Position numbers and translations under genes: made by a program. DNA of 64,000 nt from Tetranychus cinnabarinus (lineage: Eukaryota; Arthropoda; Arachnida; Trombidiformes; Tetranychidae), in assembly GCA_022266195.1 (NCBI GenBank), contig WHVY01000006.1, positions 806,001-870,000 of the forward strand, read 5' to 3'. Under the pieces are notes generated by a model, which was not told the DNA's origin, made no database searches, and worked only from the letters and a program-made list of their open reading frames with translations. Shown here piece after piece: positions 1-13,164 of this stretch (within the stretch, counting starts at the first letter, position 1; each line of letters opens with the position of its first letter).

Positions 1-87
1 CAAAAATCTGGACACACCGATTATCCCCGCTCTAAAAGTAATCGTCGTGAAATTAAAGGATTTCTAACTGATTTAAAGCTACTTTAA
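1..87 (+). CDS. Possible 3' end of a gene entering from the left (partial)
   Basis: Frame 1 is open from the first base of the window for 28 codons and closes with TAA at 85-87. The stretch is hydrophilic and basic and ends in ...GFLTDLKLL. I do not recognise the family. An open run of 28 codons is only weak evidence at this base composition. The reverse strand of the same stretch also shows an acceptor-like TTTTAG just before 37, so the opposite orientation cannot be ruled out. Confidence 0.25.
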   Translation, partial: QKSGHTDYPRSKSNRREIKGFLTDLKLL

Positions 88-1619
88 AAAGTCTCAATAT
101 GTACTGCGATTTACGTATACACTTTATAGCAATAATAATAATTTTAAATCGACTCAAACAATGTATTCAAATCGAGCGGTGAAGTCCAAAGGAAGGTACT
201 TGAATGTTACCTTGGTGATTTTCCGTTCTCGGAAAACGGAAGATCGCTTACTGTGCAACTTGCATAGTGAAAGATAGCTCTTAGGAAGCAATAACGATGG
301 ATGAAACAACAATTATTAAGTTATTGAAATAATTAAATAACTCTTCAGGATTTTTTAATCAGAAGTCCTTAAACAATCTCTATTTAAAATGTAACTTTAA
401 ATTGTGACCACTTTAAGCTTGACCAGCTTTAAAATGTTAGCTGATCTCTACAATAGTTGATCAGCTACTATAGTCACCCATGTGCTGAGATGGCGTGGTA
501 TTGGAACATTTTTGGTGATTTTACAGGTAATATCTCTCTTCTCGATGCTATTTTTACTTAATTCCACCCTCTTGGTGTTTTCTGTTAATTATTGACTTAA
601 AACAAATGCTAAGGGTAGGAATATTGATACTCGATAGGCCTTCGGTGTCCATTGCTCCAATCATTGGAAACCATCCTCTAACTCTCGTACAAATTTAATG
701 AAGTTATTTTTCTGTATTATAGATTTCAATGGTCAACTCGAACTTCAGTGAACGTATTACGGAAGCATCGATGCTGTTGTAATGGTTGGACTTGTTTCTA
801 TGGGTTTTATATTCACAGTTAAATCTCTTCGTTGGAGCAGAACATGATATTGAAGACGATAGATTTACTGTTGAACTCTCTAATCCTTGCCATGATCAAC
901 ATTCCCTGTTTATTATCAATCTTGCAATGGACTTGAGTCTAGTCACTAGACAAATAAACAACGCAAAATTTTTAGCAAGCTACTGTAAATAAATCCTCCA
1001 GAAGTAGTGCAATACCTTAACTATGAGTCTAACTCAAATTATGTGCACTTTCTGATTGGTATTATCTTTACAACATGTACTGTAGTTAAACGATTTTATT
1101 TGTTGGCCTTTAAATCTAATTATGCTGCTTGAATTATCTTGTCATAAACAAATGAAATCAATTCTTGATTATGAACCAACTGACCATTATTTTGTACCAT
1201 TGTTTTAATAATAACTGAACTTTTCAACCGAATTTGAAGTAAATTGCTCAACAATTCATGCTCATTTCCTAGTAAATTTTTGTTTGAAGCTTTGTTCATT
1301 AAATTGATTATTAAAAGTAAAAAAAGTTATGATATTAATGAGTCTCATCATCAGAACATCAAACAAGAAAAAAGATAATGCGCAGGCTCATGATGTCAAT
1401 GCTAAAGTTGTAACTCAGAGTAACTTACTCTTTATTAAAGAGTCTTCATCCAGACTCATGAAAACATTCAATACACACAGGAATGGCAAGATTTCATTGT
1501 TGTTATGCTGTTTAATTTAATTGGGTTGTTCTTGCCGATCCCTAATTTTTTATTTGTAAATCTTTTGTTTCCCTTTGTAATCTTAAATTAAGTGTTTTTT
1601 ATTTATATTTTGAAAGAAA
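88..1619. other. Intergenic / 5' leader region, no supported gene
   Basis: About 1.5 kb with only short ORFs (63-68 codons) that have no recognisable domain. An ATG at 490 opens a 10-codon run ending at a donor-like sequence (ACAG/GTAATA, 521). This could be an upstream leader exon of the ankyrin gene starting at 1620, whose ATG follows an acceptor-like TTTTGAAAG. That link is inference. Confidence 0.4.
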
Positions 1620-3835
1620 ATGTGTGAACATGCTGAACTGGTGGCTGAGATGCCAGTTTTGGAGAAAATGTCAACTCAAGAGCGACTCAAATTGGCCCGG
1701 AAAAGGCGAATGCAACAATTAAAGAAGTGGAATCTCCGGGAGAAAGATTTTAACTACAAGAAGAAAACTAATGACACCTATGGAAGACGGAATAAGGGGA
1801 AAAAGACGGACTACAAGGTACATTTTGTTCCAAGTGTGATGCTCCTCGAGGCAGCGGCCAGAAATGATGTTGAAGAAGTGAGAAGACTTTTAATGCTTGG
1901 TGTAAGTCCTGATTCAACTAATGAAGATGGTTTAACTGCTCTTCACCAGTGTTGTATAGATGATAGTGAAGAAATGATGAAATTGTTAATTGAATTTGGT
2001 GCTAATATTAATGCCCAAGACAGTGAACAATGGACACCTTTACATGCAGCAGCTACTTGTGGTCTTTTACATCTTGTCAGATACCTGATATCGAAAGGAG
2101 CGGATTTATTAGCTGTCAATGCAGATGGTAATATGCCTTATGATATATGTGAAGATGAATCAACACTAGATTATATAGAATCAGAAATGGCCAAAAGAGG
2201 TATAACTCAAGAGATGATTGATGAAACTCGAGCTTCGGTTGAAAATCGTATGCTTTTAGATTTAAGAAAAGTTGCTGAAGAAGGTGGAGATCTTGAATTT
2301 CGTGATAGTCAAGGGGCAACACCTTTGCATATTGCGGCAGCTAACGGTTATTCAGCTGTGGTTGAATTTCTTTTGGATAATCATGTTTCTACAGATGTAG
2401 TTGATAATGATTTATGGCAACCTATTCATGCAGCAGCTTGTTGGGGGCATGTAAGTTTCTTTTTGTTTTCTCAATCAGCTGATTATTATTGATCAGTTTT
2501 ATCTTTTTAACACTAATTTTAATTTCTTTATTTGTTCTTAATTTGGTGTAGCCGGATGTGCTCGAACAGTTAGTACAAGCAGGAGCTGATTTGAATGCAA
2601 AAACTAAAAATGGGGAAACTCCTTTAGATATATGTGAAGATCCAGAATTGAAAGAAAGAATAATCGAATTAAGAAATGAAATGGAAACCAAAAAAGCAAG
2701 CCATTCTTTAAGATTAAAAAGATCTCATTCGCAAAACACTCGAAGCCAATCAGTTCGTCGTACGAGTATCAGAGAAAAATCACAAATCTCTCGACGTGAA
2801 GCCCGTGAAGAGGCTAGAATAAGGGTTGAATCATCTCAGAATGGTGTTGATGAAGATGATCGAACTCAAGGAAATATTAATAATGCTAACAATCAAGTTG
2901 ACAAGCAAGTCAATTCTTCTTCCACAATTACTTCAATAACTTCCACTAGTGATAAAGAAGGCGATACAGTGCCGTTAAATAAAGTCAATGGATTCTTTTC
3001 GGTGAAAGGATATGCAACTGGAGTTAATAATGATTTAAAAAGCTCCTCCTCACTTCCTTCTTATGAGGATAGTTTAATCACATCAGGGTCAATTAAACCT
3101 TCTTTAAGCTCTAATCATTCATTCATCGAGTCATCAAATAATAGTTTTGTCAATAAACAAGCCCAATCATCATCAATTTCATCGGAATGCCAATCAAGTC
3201 AAAAATCATCAAGTAAAGATGCCATGGTCATTCGAAACGATGGCTATTGTGAAAAGGATTCCAGTGAAGTTGTTAGTGTTTTCAACAATGATTCCAATGG
3301 TTCCAGAGGTTGTGATAATGAACGAGATTATGACTATTCAAATGATGTAACTGTTGTCGACGGCATTCCCGGTTCAACGGCTAATGATATATTATCCTGC
3401 CGATCAGCATACAATCCAAGTAGAACTGTTGACGACTCAACACTTCGTACCTCTAAAAGTAATCGTAACTCAATCAATTCTGGAAGTAATGGAGGTGGTA
3501 GCAGTGTGGGTAGTGAATCCGTCAAAGTTGAGATACATGTTACTGTAAATGCAAATCCATCCAATTTTGGCTCCGGAACTTTAGCTGATCTGAAAAAACA
3601 TCGGGCAGATTTAAGGCATCGCAATAGTCTATCCCCAGGTGAATCGCCTAAGTCCACCAATGAGAGAGAATCTTCTGTTCGCTCTAGCCACAATAATCCT
3701 TCATCTCATCATGTTAAAGCTTCTTATCTTTTTGACTCTCCTACATCTCCAAATAATGATCTGAAAAAATTTCGAGCTGATCCCAGTGAAGTTGTCGGAG
3801 AAATGCAGAGTAAAGGATGCTGTAAGCTTATGTGA
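1620..3835 (+). CDS. PPP1R16A/B-like: Protein phosphatase 1 regulatory subunit 16 (MYPT3/TIMAP-like), ankyrin-repeat, prenylated
   Basis: Two exons, 1620-2450 and 2552-3835, joined by a 101-bp GT-AG intron that falls between codons; the product is 704 residues. The N-terminal helix (ERLKLARKRRMQQLKKW) and the RVxF-type PP1-docking motif KVHF (about residues 66-69) are typical of the MYPT family. About six ankyrin repeats follow (roughly 71-305), split by the linker seen in PPP1R16 proteins. The rest is a long Ser/Asn-rich, presumably disordered tail. The last residues, GCCKLM, form a CaaX box with a final Met, predicting farnesylation and membrane attachment as in mammalian PPP1R16A/B. The expected role is to target or inhibit the PP1 catalytic subunit at membranes. 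It converges on WDFY2. A possible poly(A) signal AATAAA lies at 4211-4216. Confidence 0.9.
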
Positions 3836-5618
3836 CTGTATAGAAAACTATGTATCTCTTCTTTCTATTCCATTTTGCCTTTACTTCATCATTTTCATGA
3901 AATATTATCACAACCCTCATCACTTCATCATCGTCCTTATTTTTCTCAGCCTTGTCTCATCCCAAATCTCGTATCAACCACAATCAATTTATTTAGAAAT
4001 TTCCTTTTTTTCCAATCTATTTTTGCACGAACGAACGATCAAAATTTTCCTACCTTTTCAACTTTCCATTAGTCGTAATTTACTCTTATTAGGCGTAATC
4101 CATTTTTTTCATTTGTTCAAAAAAACTAGGGAAACTGAAAAATTGCATTTCAATCAATTTCTCTTACATATTAGTTAAATTATAAGCGTCTTTTGACTTT
4201 TCAGTCTTGCAATAAATTAAATTACGATGAACGGAAAATGAAGTGTAAATTGAAATCTAAATTTATAGTTTTCTTTTCCCTTTCTTCAACAATGAAGATC
4301 ACTTCCACAAATTGGGAAAATAAACAAAAAAGCTTCCCATCAGAAGATGAAAAAATTGAAAAGAATCAACACACAATTGTACATTTGAAGAACGAAGAAA
4401 GATAAACAATGTTAAAATTTCTACATCAATTATAGATTGGAAATGTTAATATTGAAACATAATTGAATCAACTTATACAATATCAAAAAAAAATCAATTC
4501 AATTGTCGGACCAAATTATTTTCACCTCTTTGCCTACCAAACACAATTTACTGCATTTCAGATGATTCCAGGATCTTCAACTTTTTAAGATCAATCCATC
4601 AGCACATCCTTTGATGTCATTTCCCGAAAGATAAATAATTTATTTATTATTATAATTATAATTACTATTAATCATGTTGTTATAGAAGTGTAATAATTTA
4701 CTGGTAAACTCATTTACTTTTTTTATAGAGAGCCTGGTGATACAATCTTTTTTTTGTTGCACAGCAAAATAATTAAAGACTCATCTTAAACACGCTTTTT
4801 GATTCAAATTTAGATTCATTTAAAGTAAACGTTTCATATTTATTAGAATGATTATAACGATTCTCCTTTTTTTCAGGTTGATTTTATTATTATTATTATC
4901 AATCACCAATCATCTGTTTAACAAGATATTGATGTAAAGAATGTTTGATGATTTTAAGAGAGTTTGATAGAGAAACAAGTTGGTCCATGATTAGTCTTAA
5001 AACATTGATTTTTCAGTAGGCATAGACAATAAGCTGCAACTGTTTCAAATGAAACAGTTGATCGCATTTTAACAAAAAAGTGAAAGGAAGGTGAACAGAA
5101 GATTTGAGGAAAGGATCGATGAAACAATTTACAAGTTGCCTTTTCTTTTGATCCAATTCTCCCATTATCTGAGTTGAACAACAGGAAAAATCAAGATATA
5201 AACTGGCGAAGTATATAAAAAAATCTTAGCGAATCAACGTAATTTTTCCTGATTGGACAGTTTAGTATTTTAACCAAGCAAGATTCTTATAAACCAGTCT
5301 TGAATCCTTGAAAAGTGAGCAATCCCATTTTTTGAAGAAAAAACTTAACTATTTTGATGTTAATCTTGCCGTTGATGTACTCTTGTTGATGCCACGCAAT
5401 CTAGTTCACTCTTTATGCAGGTTCAGTGATCACCACCATCATTCCTCTCAAAGAGACAGAAAATATTTCAAGATGAACTTTAGCTTTTTTAGTGAAACTT
5501 TACACATAATAATACTTTATCTGTATATTTATACTTTTTGTTTTGTTTAAATTTACTCAAATAATAATAATAATCATGATAATAATAATAATTAATTTAA
5601 AGATGGTGGTCAAGGCAA
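3836..5618. other. Convergent intergenic region / 3' UTRs
   Basis: About 1.8 kb between the 3' ends of the convergent ankyrin gene and WDFY2. It is AT-rich with ATT/AAT trinucleotide runs (about 4630-4670, 4885-4902 and 5560-5595). No ORF here has a recognisable domain or splice pattern. It probably holds both 3' UTRs. Confidence 0.6.
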
Positions 5619-8341
5619 TTATTGAGATGGACCGGTAATAAGTTTGCTTATGTCCCATAACTGTATATTGAAAAATGGGAAGAGAGAGAGAAAAGATTGT
5701 TATTAAAAAACAATGGGTCAACAGATTTTGATTGCATGGTTATGGAACTGCTTTTTACTGCTGAATTGGATGATAAAGCATATCCATTTACAATTGAATA
5801 ATTGGTTTCTTTTTTTACCTTAATAACTCTATCAGAACCAGAGGTCATTAAAAGTGAGCGGGATTCATCTAGATCCATGTGCATTATAGAGTGTTTCGTG
5901 TCAGCAGAAGAAGCCAGTGATTGTAAACTAATGATGATTTGATTTTGAAAGAAAAATTGTTTTGAAATAAGAAATTAATTTTTGTTTAAAATTTATGAAA
6001 ATTTTCCATTTCTCTATGAATCTCATGTTTTTTATACTTGAAATTCAAAGAGAAACAAAAAACAATAAACTTACTCGTCATCAGAAATACAACTTTGGCA
6101 TTCATCACAGATTCTCACAAGGAACTCAAATCCCATGATGGGAATAACGCTTCTATTGCTACTACAGGAATCACAAACTGCTTTACCACAACGACGACAG
6201 TGATGCTGTGAGAAAAAGAAAAGAGAAAAAAATAAATTAGAAAAGAAACAAAAAAAAATAAGAATGAATAGGAAAAAGAACAATTGTAGTGCGTAAATTT
6301 AGGTTAGGAGAAAAGATAAATCTAGAGTCAATCGTTCATGCATTGCAATCAATTTCTCCTTTCATGGTTCACATTGATTAATGACTCAATATCATTCTAA
6401 AAAGCTATATTAAAGTGTAAATACATTAAATAACTATGAAAGCTCACATTGAATATGAAGTGAGTGTAAAAACTAACCTGTCGTAAACCAATCGTTTTTT
6501 GATCCAACATTGCCTTTATATTCCAAAAAAAGGGTCTTGAACAACGTTGACAGTAATCACTTTCTAACCAATCAGGAGTCTAGTGGAAAATGTTAATTAT
6601 AATCAATCAGTTCGTAAAAAATGAGTTTGGTGATATTTTACCTCTTTTCTTTTTACATCCATCTTCCAGAAAACAACTTTAGAGTCTTCACTTGAAGAAA
6701 TCAAAAGCTTGGCTTGATTGGCAAAACAAAGTGAGGTTACTTTACCGCTGAAATGAAAGTGAAGAAAACAATTTGATCAGAATTTGATATGAGAATAATT
6801 TAGATCATTAAGGATAGTTATCGAAAAGATATTTACAGGTGCCCTTGGAGTTCGTAAGCTGTTCCTCGTTTACCGCCGATATCCCAACAAATAATAACCT
6901 TATCATAGGCACCAGAGAACAGCATTTGCTTCTCTGGATCCCACGCAAGGCACCGAATGGCATCGCTATGACCTTTCAATGTTGTTATTGGTTTATAGCT
7001 ATTCCCTTCCAACTTAAGCATAGTAATTTGGCCAGTGTAATCACCAATAAACGTATGTTTTGATTCTGCATCAAATCTAAAATTAAAATGATAATATATA
7101 TTAGAAAAATTAAACACTGGTGAGAGTATTTCAAGTAACTTACTGAAGTGCTGTGCACCAAGAGTTGAATTGAAAGCCACCGAGTCTGTTTCCTGTTTCT
7201 GAACAATGCCAACAAAAATATCTATCCTTAGAAACACTTAGAACCCATTCATGGAATATTGAAAATATCAACCCAGTTACACGCTCATTATGAGCAATAT
7301 AAGTTCTTTGATGTGTTATTCTGTTGTAATCATCTGCAATAAGAAATTCTGAAATGGATCCATTCTCCATTCCAACAAAAAGTCTTTTGGTTTCGTGATT
7401 AAAGCTCATTACAGTACCAGCAGCTAAGACAAAGTAATGGACAATGAAAAGGAAATATTATAAAGACTTATTAAACAAAAAACTCATGGGGTACTTCAGA
7501 TGGACAAAGAATAATTTTCCCATTCCAATTTCACTCTTCTTTACTTTCTTATTGATGAACTAATTTGATTAAATAATTAATAGAGCAACAAGTAATTAAG
7601 CTTTCAATTTTCTAACTTGGTCGAATAAACTTTGGGTCAAATTCATGCAGATCTTAAAAATGCTTATAATATCAATTGTGTGAACGAATTTCCTCAAGCC
7701 ATAGTGATTCTGTTTGATTTAAGTTCACACAATCAAGATTTGACTACACAAAGAATGCTTATTTGTGGCTCATTTGCATTACAAACAATGTTATGACAAT
7801 ATAGTTTGCAATATTTGAAAAACAAAAGTGCACGAGATAAGATTTCTATGACTAATATTATCATAAAATTGGTTTAACATGCACGTCATCGTTTTTTTTG
7901 ATACTCGATGGCAGATGGAGAGAGCAAAATTGAAATAGGAAAATTTTCAATGTATCTGAGGTTGAATCCGTTAAAATTTTATTAACCTGGCATTCGATGA
8001 CAAACACTGGGCCAATAATTTCCTGTATCCCGCTTAAGCCATATCATGACACTCCTTTGAAGGCGAATAGTGATTGTTTAAAATTATGGAAAAAAAGAAA
8101 CAGGTGTTAAAATTGAATTTTATGCATGTATTATGAACATTGGAATCCAATATATTTTATGTAAACATATCAGAATGCGTATGTATACTAACTTGTCATC
8201 GCCAGTACTGATCACACCTTCTTCATTTTTAAGCAATATAGCAAAGTTAACCACTTCTTGATGGCCTTCAAGTTTAGCTACCAATTCTAGCCGCTTGTTT
8301 GATGAAGCACTTCCAGGAAAGGGTCGTATCTCAGCTGACAT
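5619..8341 (-). CDS. WDFY2: WD repeat and FYVE domain-containing protein 2
   Basis: Nine exons on the minus strand: 8341-8193, 8054-7987, 7423-7144, 7076-6837, 6747-6642, 6579-6478, 6205-6075, 5927-5819 and 5660-5619. All introns are GT-AG and frame is kept throughout, giving 408 residues (human WDFY2 has 400). The start MSAEIRPFPG was chosen over an in-frame ATG five codons upstream because it matches the family N-terminus. WD40 repeats fill residues 1 to about 275. A FYVE zinc finger follows (CQRC, then the RQHHCRRCGK signature and CDEC). A last WD strand comes after it, and a 14-codon final exon restores the family's LWD motif. The protein is expected to bind PI3P on early endosomes and scaffold kinase signalling. 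The RQHHCR form instead of RHHCR is normal for WDFY2. Confidence 0.95.
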
Positions 8342-9222
8342 TTTGTAATCAGTCACTGGATGATTGATGAAGTATGATTAAGGTTGAAGACAAATTTTAT
8401 GAGGAGAATGTATCAGATATATTGAAGTAAAAACAATGGGAGAGGTAAGGACTGTTATTTTAGTTTTGTAACAATTGCAGTTAATGGGTATGGTAATAGT
8501 GAAGATGTTATATTAGAAACAACAAGTAATCAAAAAAGTAAACACGAGTGAAGGGAAAAGGGGAAAATGATATCAAGTAAATCACAGAGTTAAGTTGAAG
8601 GCAAAGAAATCCGCACAAAGTGGTACATAATCATAGCAGTTAACAAGAGTCAAAAGATGATAATGAATTGATCAGCAGGGAAGGAAGGGGAGTAAAACCC
8701 AGCTTCAATTAACTAATGTTTAGCATAGAAACATGTAATAAGAAGAAGAGAGTAGAGAAAGAGAAAGAGAGAAATATGACAAGTACTGATAACAAATGAA
8801 AACAACACAAAAACTCAAGACTGAGGATGAAATAGATGTGAACAATATCAACACAAGCGTAATAACAACATCACCCAAAGCAAACAAATTTTGAAACAAT
8901 TTAATTTTTAGCAACACAGTAATTAGTCAAATCTGATGCGAAGATTGAGGTTTAATTGATCAAAACAAGTTACGACAAAAACAAAACAAATCTAAATTGT
9001 AACCCTAAAGGCAAATCAAAAATGAATGCAACTGTTACCATGAAGCGCGTTTTTCGAATCAAATTCACTGGCAACAAGTAGAGTTTTCTTTTAATTTAAA
9101 GCTCATTTGTTAAGCTAAATTACAAACAATCAAATATTGTAAAATAAATCAAACTGATCATGAATTCATAGAAACAAACTGACTACACAGTGGGCTGATT
9201 TCAATGGCTATTAATATCTTAC
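8342..9222. other. Region upstream of WDFY2, no firm gene
   Basis: It probably carries the WDFY2 promoter and 5' UTR. On the minus strand, 9018-9080 contains a short exon-like stretch (acceptor CAG, then GAATTTGATTCG..., donor ATG/GTAACA at about 9038). This could belong to the small gene starting at 9533, but I could not complete a model. A hydrophobic 65-codon minus-strand ORF (8720-8917) looks like AT-rich background. Confidence 0.35.
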
Positions 9223-9533
9223 CTTTAGATAAAATTTTTCTCATTTCTTTCATTAGTTGAATCAGTTTTTGATAAACCAGACTTGTTTTTCTTCGACCAA
9301 TCGATGTCAAAGAACTTAAACTGAAAGTCGAAGATGAGTTCGTTTTTAATCGACTTATATTTTGAATATCCATTGATAAACTAATTGGTTCTTCAAACTC
9401 GGAATCGTCCCAAAAATTTTCAAACCGAAGCATACTGATACAAGTATTAATAAAATGAAAATAATCTATAAATGGATATTATAAGCTCTATTCATTGTTG
9501 AGTTTTCAGATAAAAATAAGAAACTAACCGCAT
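9223..9533 (-). CDS. Possible small unidentified gene, first two coding exons
   Basis: A minus-strand ATG at 9533 gives MR before a donor (GTTAGT, 9528-9523). A following exon, 9434-9223, starts after TATCAG and runs 212 bp to a strong donor AAAG/GTAAGA (9222-9217). The joined frame reads MRMLRFENFWDDSEFEEP..., has a Ser-rich centre and ends in a basic helix-like QLMKEMRKILSK. Both junctions look good, but no downstream exon could be placed with confidence and I recognise no family. It may be a short gene, or an alternative 5' part of the WDFY2 transcript. Confidence 0.35.
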
Positions 9534-9883
9534 AGAAATTCTGATTTAAAGAAGATCATTTTAATTCCAATGTTCTACATTGAGCTTATAGGGCTTTTAT
9601 TGTTGAATAAAAGTCCGAAAAGCAAGAAACCTTTCCTTAGAAAATTGCAGGTACCGTTTTTCAAAATGGATAATCTCATTATGAGGACGAAATTAAGCAA
9701 GACCCGTGAAAGAAGTTAACGGATCAGTACAAAGTCTGTGACTTTTATTTCATTTTTGTAATGAAAATGAGATTTTAAATAGCAATAATATTATAATATA
9801 ATAATAATAATGAAAATAAAAATAAGATGATGTAGTTTTTAAATGACGATGAATTACAGTGCAATTTGGAGCTAGAATTTACA

Positions 9884-11693
9884 TTAGTATCTCTGTTGGA
9901 AATTAGTATTCATTGGTTGACCATTACTACTCCCATATTGTAAGTTGGCCTGATTTTGTAAACCATGACCTTGATTAGGTCCAGGCATATTAGATTGTTG
10001 AACTGGGCCTCCAGGTCCACCCATTCCGGCCATACGAACACGTTTAGGTGGTTGTGGTCCGTGATTGTTATTATCACCATGATTTGCAGCTTGGTTATTG
10101 TTATTAACTTTGTTATTGTCAGGTTTTTCTTCATTATCATCGTCAGTAAAAAATTCACGCTTAGGATATGGAATAGGGTAACCATTGAAGACGCTAAACG
10201 AAAGAAAAGACAGTCAATTAATAAAGCTAGCTTGATAAAATATTTTAGTCAACTTACTCAGCGGTGGGTAAAGGGTCCTCAGAAAAGTAAAGATCTTGCA
10301 TTGCTTGATCTGAAGTGATTCTTTTAGTTGGATCCATAAGAAGCAGTTTTTGAAGAAGGAGAAAGGCTTTACTATCAGGTTTTATTTTGTGTTTCTCCAT
10401 GTATTTAATTAATGAGCAACTAGCATAACTGAAAATATAAGATGAATGATTAGAAATAATTTTTACAATTGATATCAATCGTCGTAAGTATCTTACTTCG
10501 TTCTTTTGAAATCTCTTTGTAGTGTTTGATACTCGGGCATCTTTCTGATGTCTTCCCACTCTTTTTCCAAAGGAAACCCCATAACATTGAATATTCTATC
10601 CAGTTGATCATGATGGTAAGGATTACTAGTCTTTATATCTTCTTGACGGCAGTGAAAAATTGGTTCTGAAGTTAGCAGTTCTGCGAATATACAACCGATG
10701 GCCCAAATATCGATAGCTTTAGTGTAATGACGAGCCCCGAGGAGAAGTTCTGGTGCTCGATACCAAAAAGTTACTACTACCGGATCTAAATCAGCTAGAG
10801 GTTTTAAAGGAGCATTATACAATCGGGCAAACCCCATATCTGCGATTTTAACTCTACCACGCTCCGGTCCTTCTCCCATTACCAGAATATTTGCAGGTTT
10901 CTGAAATTGAATGTTCAATTTTAAACTTCTACATAATCAAATAATTTTTAAATTCTTACCAGATCTCTATGAAGAATCCAATTAGTATGTAAATAGTGTA
11001 TTCCATCTAATATTTGATACAAAAGCGATTTTACCATACCTTTTGGATGATTGACTAGTTTTTTATTGGCTTTAGCTGCTCTGTGAAATTTTATTATATG
11101 CTGCGTAAAGGCAAGATCAATAATTATAATTAACTGATAACATTTCAAGCCAATTCGATAATTGAACAATTTATAATTAAAACTTAAGAGTTGTATAGGT
11201 AACGTACCCAGAGATCATGTTCTGCATAGTCTAACAGCAACCAAACCCTCCTTTCATTATGTGACAGAAATACCCGTTGAAGGTTTATAACATTTACATG
11301 TTTCAGCTCTCTCAATAACTGCTCAATGGATAGACATAGTGATTCAAAATGAAAAGAAAATTCAAGTTTAATAAAAAGAGCAATTAACGGGGTGTAGTAC
11401 TCACTGCTATTTCCCTGCATGCGGACATAGATATTCCAGTTCCCTCAATTTGTTTGAGAGCATAATCTTTGTTATCAGATCTTTGAGAAAATAATTGAAA
11501 AAAGAAAAAAATAAGTCGATTCTAATAATTTAAATCAATGATTAGAAAAATAAAATTAAAATTACCCATCTTTCCTCCGAGCTTTGTATACATGTCCATA
11601 AGTACCTCTACCAACCTTGCATCCTTCATATTCAAACAAATCTTCTACCTTGGCTCTTTCTTGAGCCAGTTTGATCTTAAACTCATAGTCCAT
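9884..11693 (-). CDS. CDK8: Cyclin-dependent kinase 8 (Mediator kinase module)
   Basis: Seven minus-strand exons: 11693-11566, 11480-11405, 11318-11208, 11100-10960, 10900-10497, 10428-10258 and 10193-9884. All junctions keep frame, giving 446 residues (human CDK8 has 464). The N-terminus MDYEFKIKLAQERAKVEDLF is almost the vertebrate sequence. The C-helix motif is SMSACRE (60-66), diagnostic of CDK8/19 in place of PSTAIRE. Other landmarks are the ATP-binding K52, the catalytic HRD (D151) and a DMG (173-175) replacing DFG, as in the family. The C-terminal tail after about residue 350 is rich in Asn, Gln, Gly and Pro and keeps the PPKRVR basic patch. The product is the nuclear kinase of the Mediator CDK module, working with cyclin C, MED12 and MED13. 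A minus-strand donor-like CG/GTAAGT near 12005 may mark a 5' UTR exon. Confidence 0.97.
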
Positions 11694-13164
11694 TATCAAC
11701 GGTTTTTCGTAATGTCACACGGAACAAACGAATAAAATCATGGAATCGGAATAAAGTAGAGTTTTAATTGAATAAACAAATGTAATAACATTAATCACAG
11801 AAAAAGATCAAAACTATTTGCTGAAATAAATAAAACAAAACATGAACTGGTGACAAGCGCTGTCAAACAACTTCTAGGATCAGTAATTTCCAAGTCGCGC
11901 TTAATTCAAATCATTCTATTTGAGAAATATTTTTATGTTTAATTATCTAAACAATTTAAAATAAACCATTGAAAATAAATTCAAAAATTTAACTCAATTA
12001 CTTACCGAAACAAAGTGAAGAGTCGCCATTAATTTGCATATCTAGCAATTTCAGTAAATTCAATCGATGTTACGATATTTATCATCAATAATGCTTGAAG
12101 ATTAAAAGATTAAAGTTAATTAATGGGACTCGTTAAAAATATTAAATTCAAGTTTGTTTTTATTATACAGATTAATATATCAATAACTGTGTAATTACAT
12201 TGTACTTTTGTTTGTCTTAATTTTCAATTGTTCTCAAACCAAATTTACAAGCGAACTAAATGCTTCAAATTAAACTGAAAGATTTAGCAATGATTATTAT
12301 CTTAATCTGCAATATTAACTATGATCATTATTACTATTATTGTTACTATAAGCATTTTTATTAAATTATGTTCACCTGTTCAGGCATTGTGATATAATAA
12401 GTTGCACTTTCTGTTTATTTTGCATTATCAACAAGATTTATTATGAATAGTCATTTGAAAAATGAATTAAAAATGACTGCAATCATTTACTGGTGATAAA
12501 AATTTAGTTTGCTTGAGATATAAAAAAGTGCTAGCATGAAAATAGCTTGTATTGGATTGAGAAAATGAAATACATTGAATTGCTTTAGATACAGATTTGG
12601 CCCATTTAAGCAGTTTAAATTAAATAACTTTGTTTTTTGCTAATTTTGATAATGGGTTGATGACAGAATTAGCGTCTTCTTTTCATTTAAAATTATACAA
12701 CTAGCATGATTTGCATTGACAAATTATATGATTGTTGTGTAAAGCGCTAATACATGAAATAATGAAATGAAAAAAATTAACAATAGATAAAGTATATTGA
12801 TTTGGAGGGTTAGAATTTTGTGAATAACTCTGTGCTTTGATAGAGCTTTGATTTTTAGATAATGAAAATGTAATTTTGATAATTTTGAGTTTGTATTTTG
12901 TATCTTTGAGAAAGGTATTTCGAAATGAAGATGATCATAATGGTGAATTTGTCAGACTAAAAAAAGTAAACCAACTCATAAAACTGATGCACAAGTAGTA
13001 ATTAATTTTAAATTGATGACACAATGGGGACTTAATATGCAACGTAATAATGGATTTTAGAGAGTTGTGTGTATAAGGCTTAAATTATTTACAACAAAAC
13101 GATTGTTTTACGTTCAAAAAAACACCTAATATTTTGATCAATAATACATGTAAAAAAATGATTA
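11694..13164. other. Intergenic region between CDK8 and FBXL6
   Basis: About 1.5 kb, very AT-rich, with no ORF of interest on either strand. It should contain the CDK8 promoter and 5' leader and the FBXL6 3' UTR. I see no repeat or RNA gene in it. Confidence 0.6.

Noticed and set aside
786..992. 68-codon ORF before the ankyrin gene
   Set aside because: No domain, no clear splice links, and typical of chance ORFs at this base composition.
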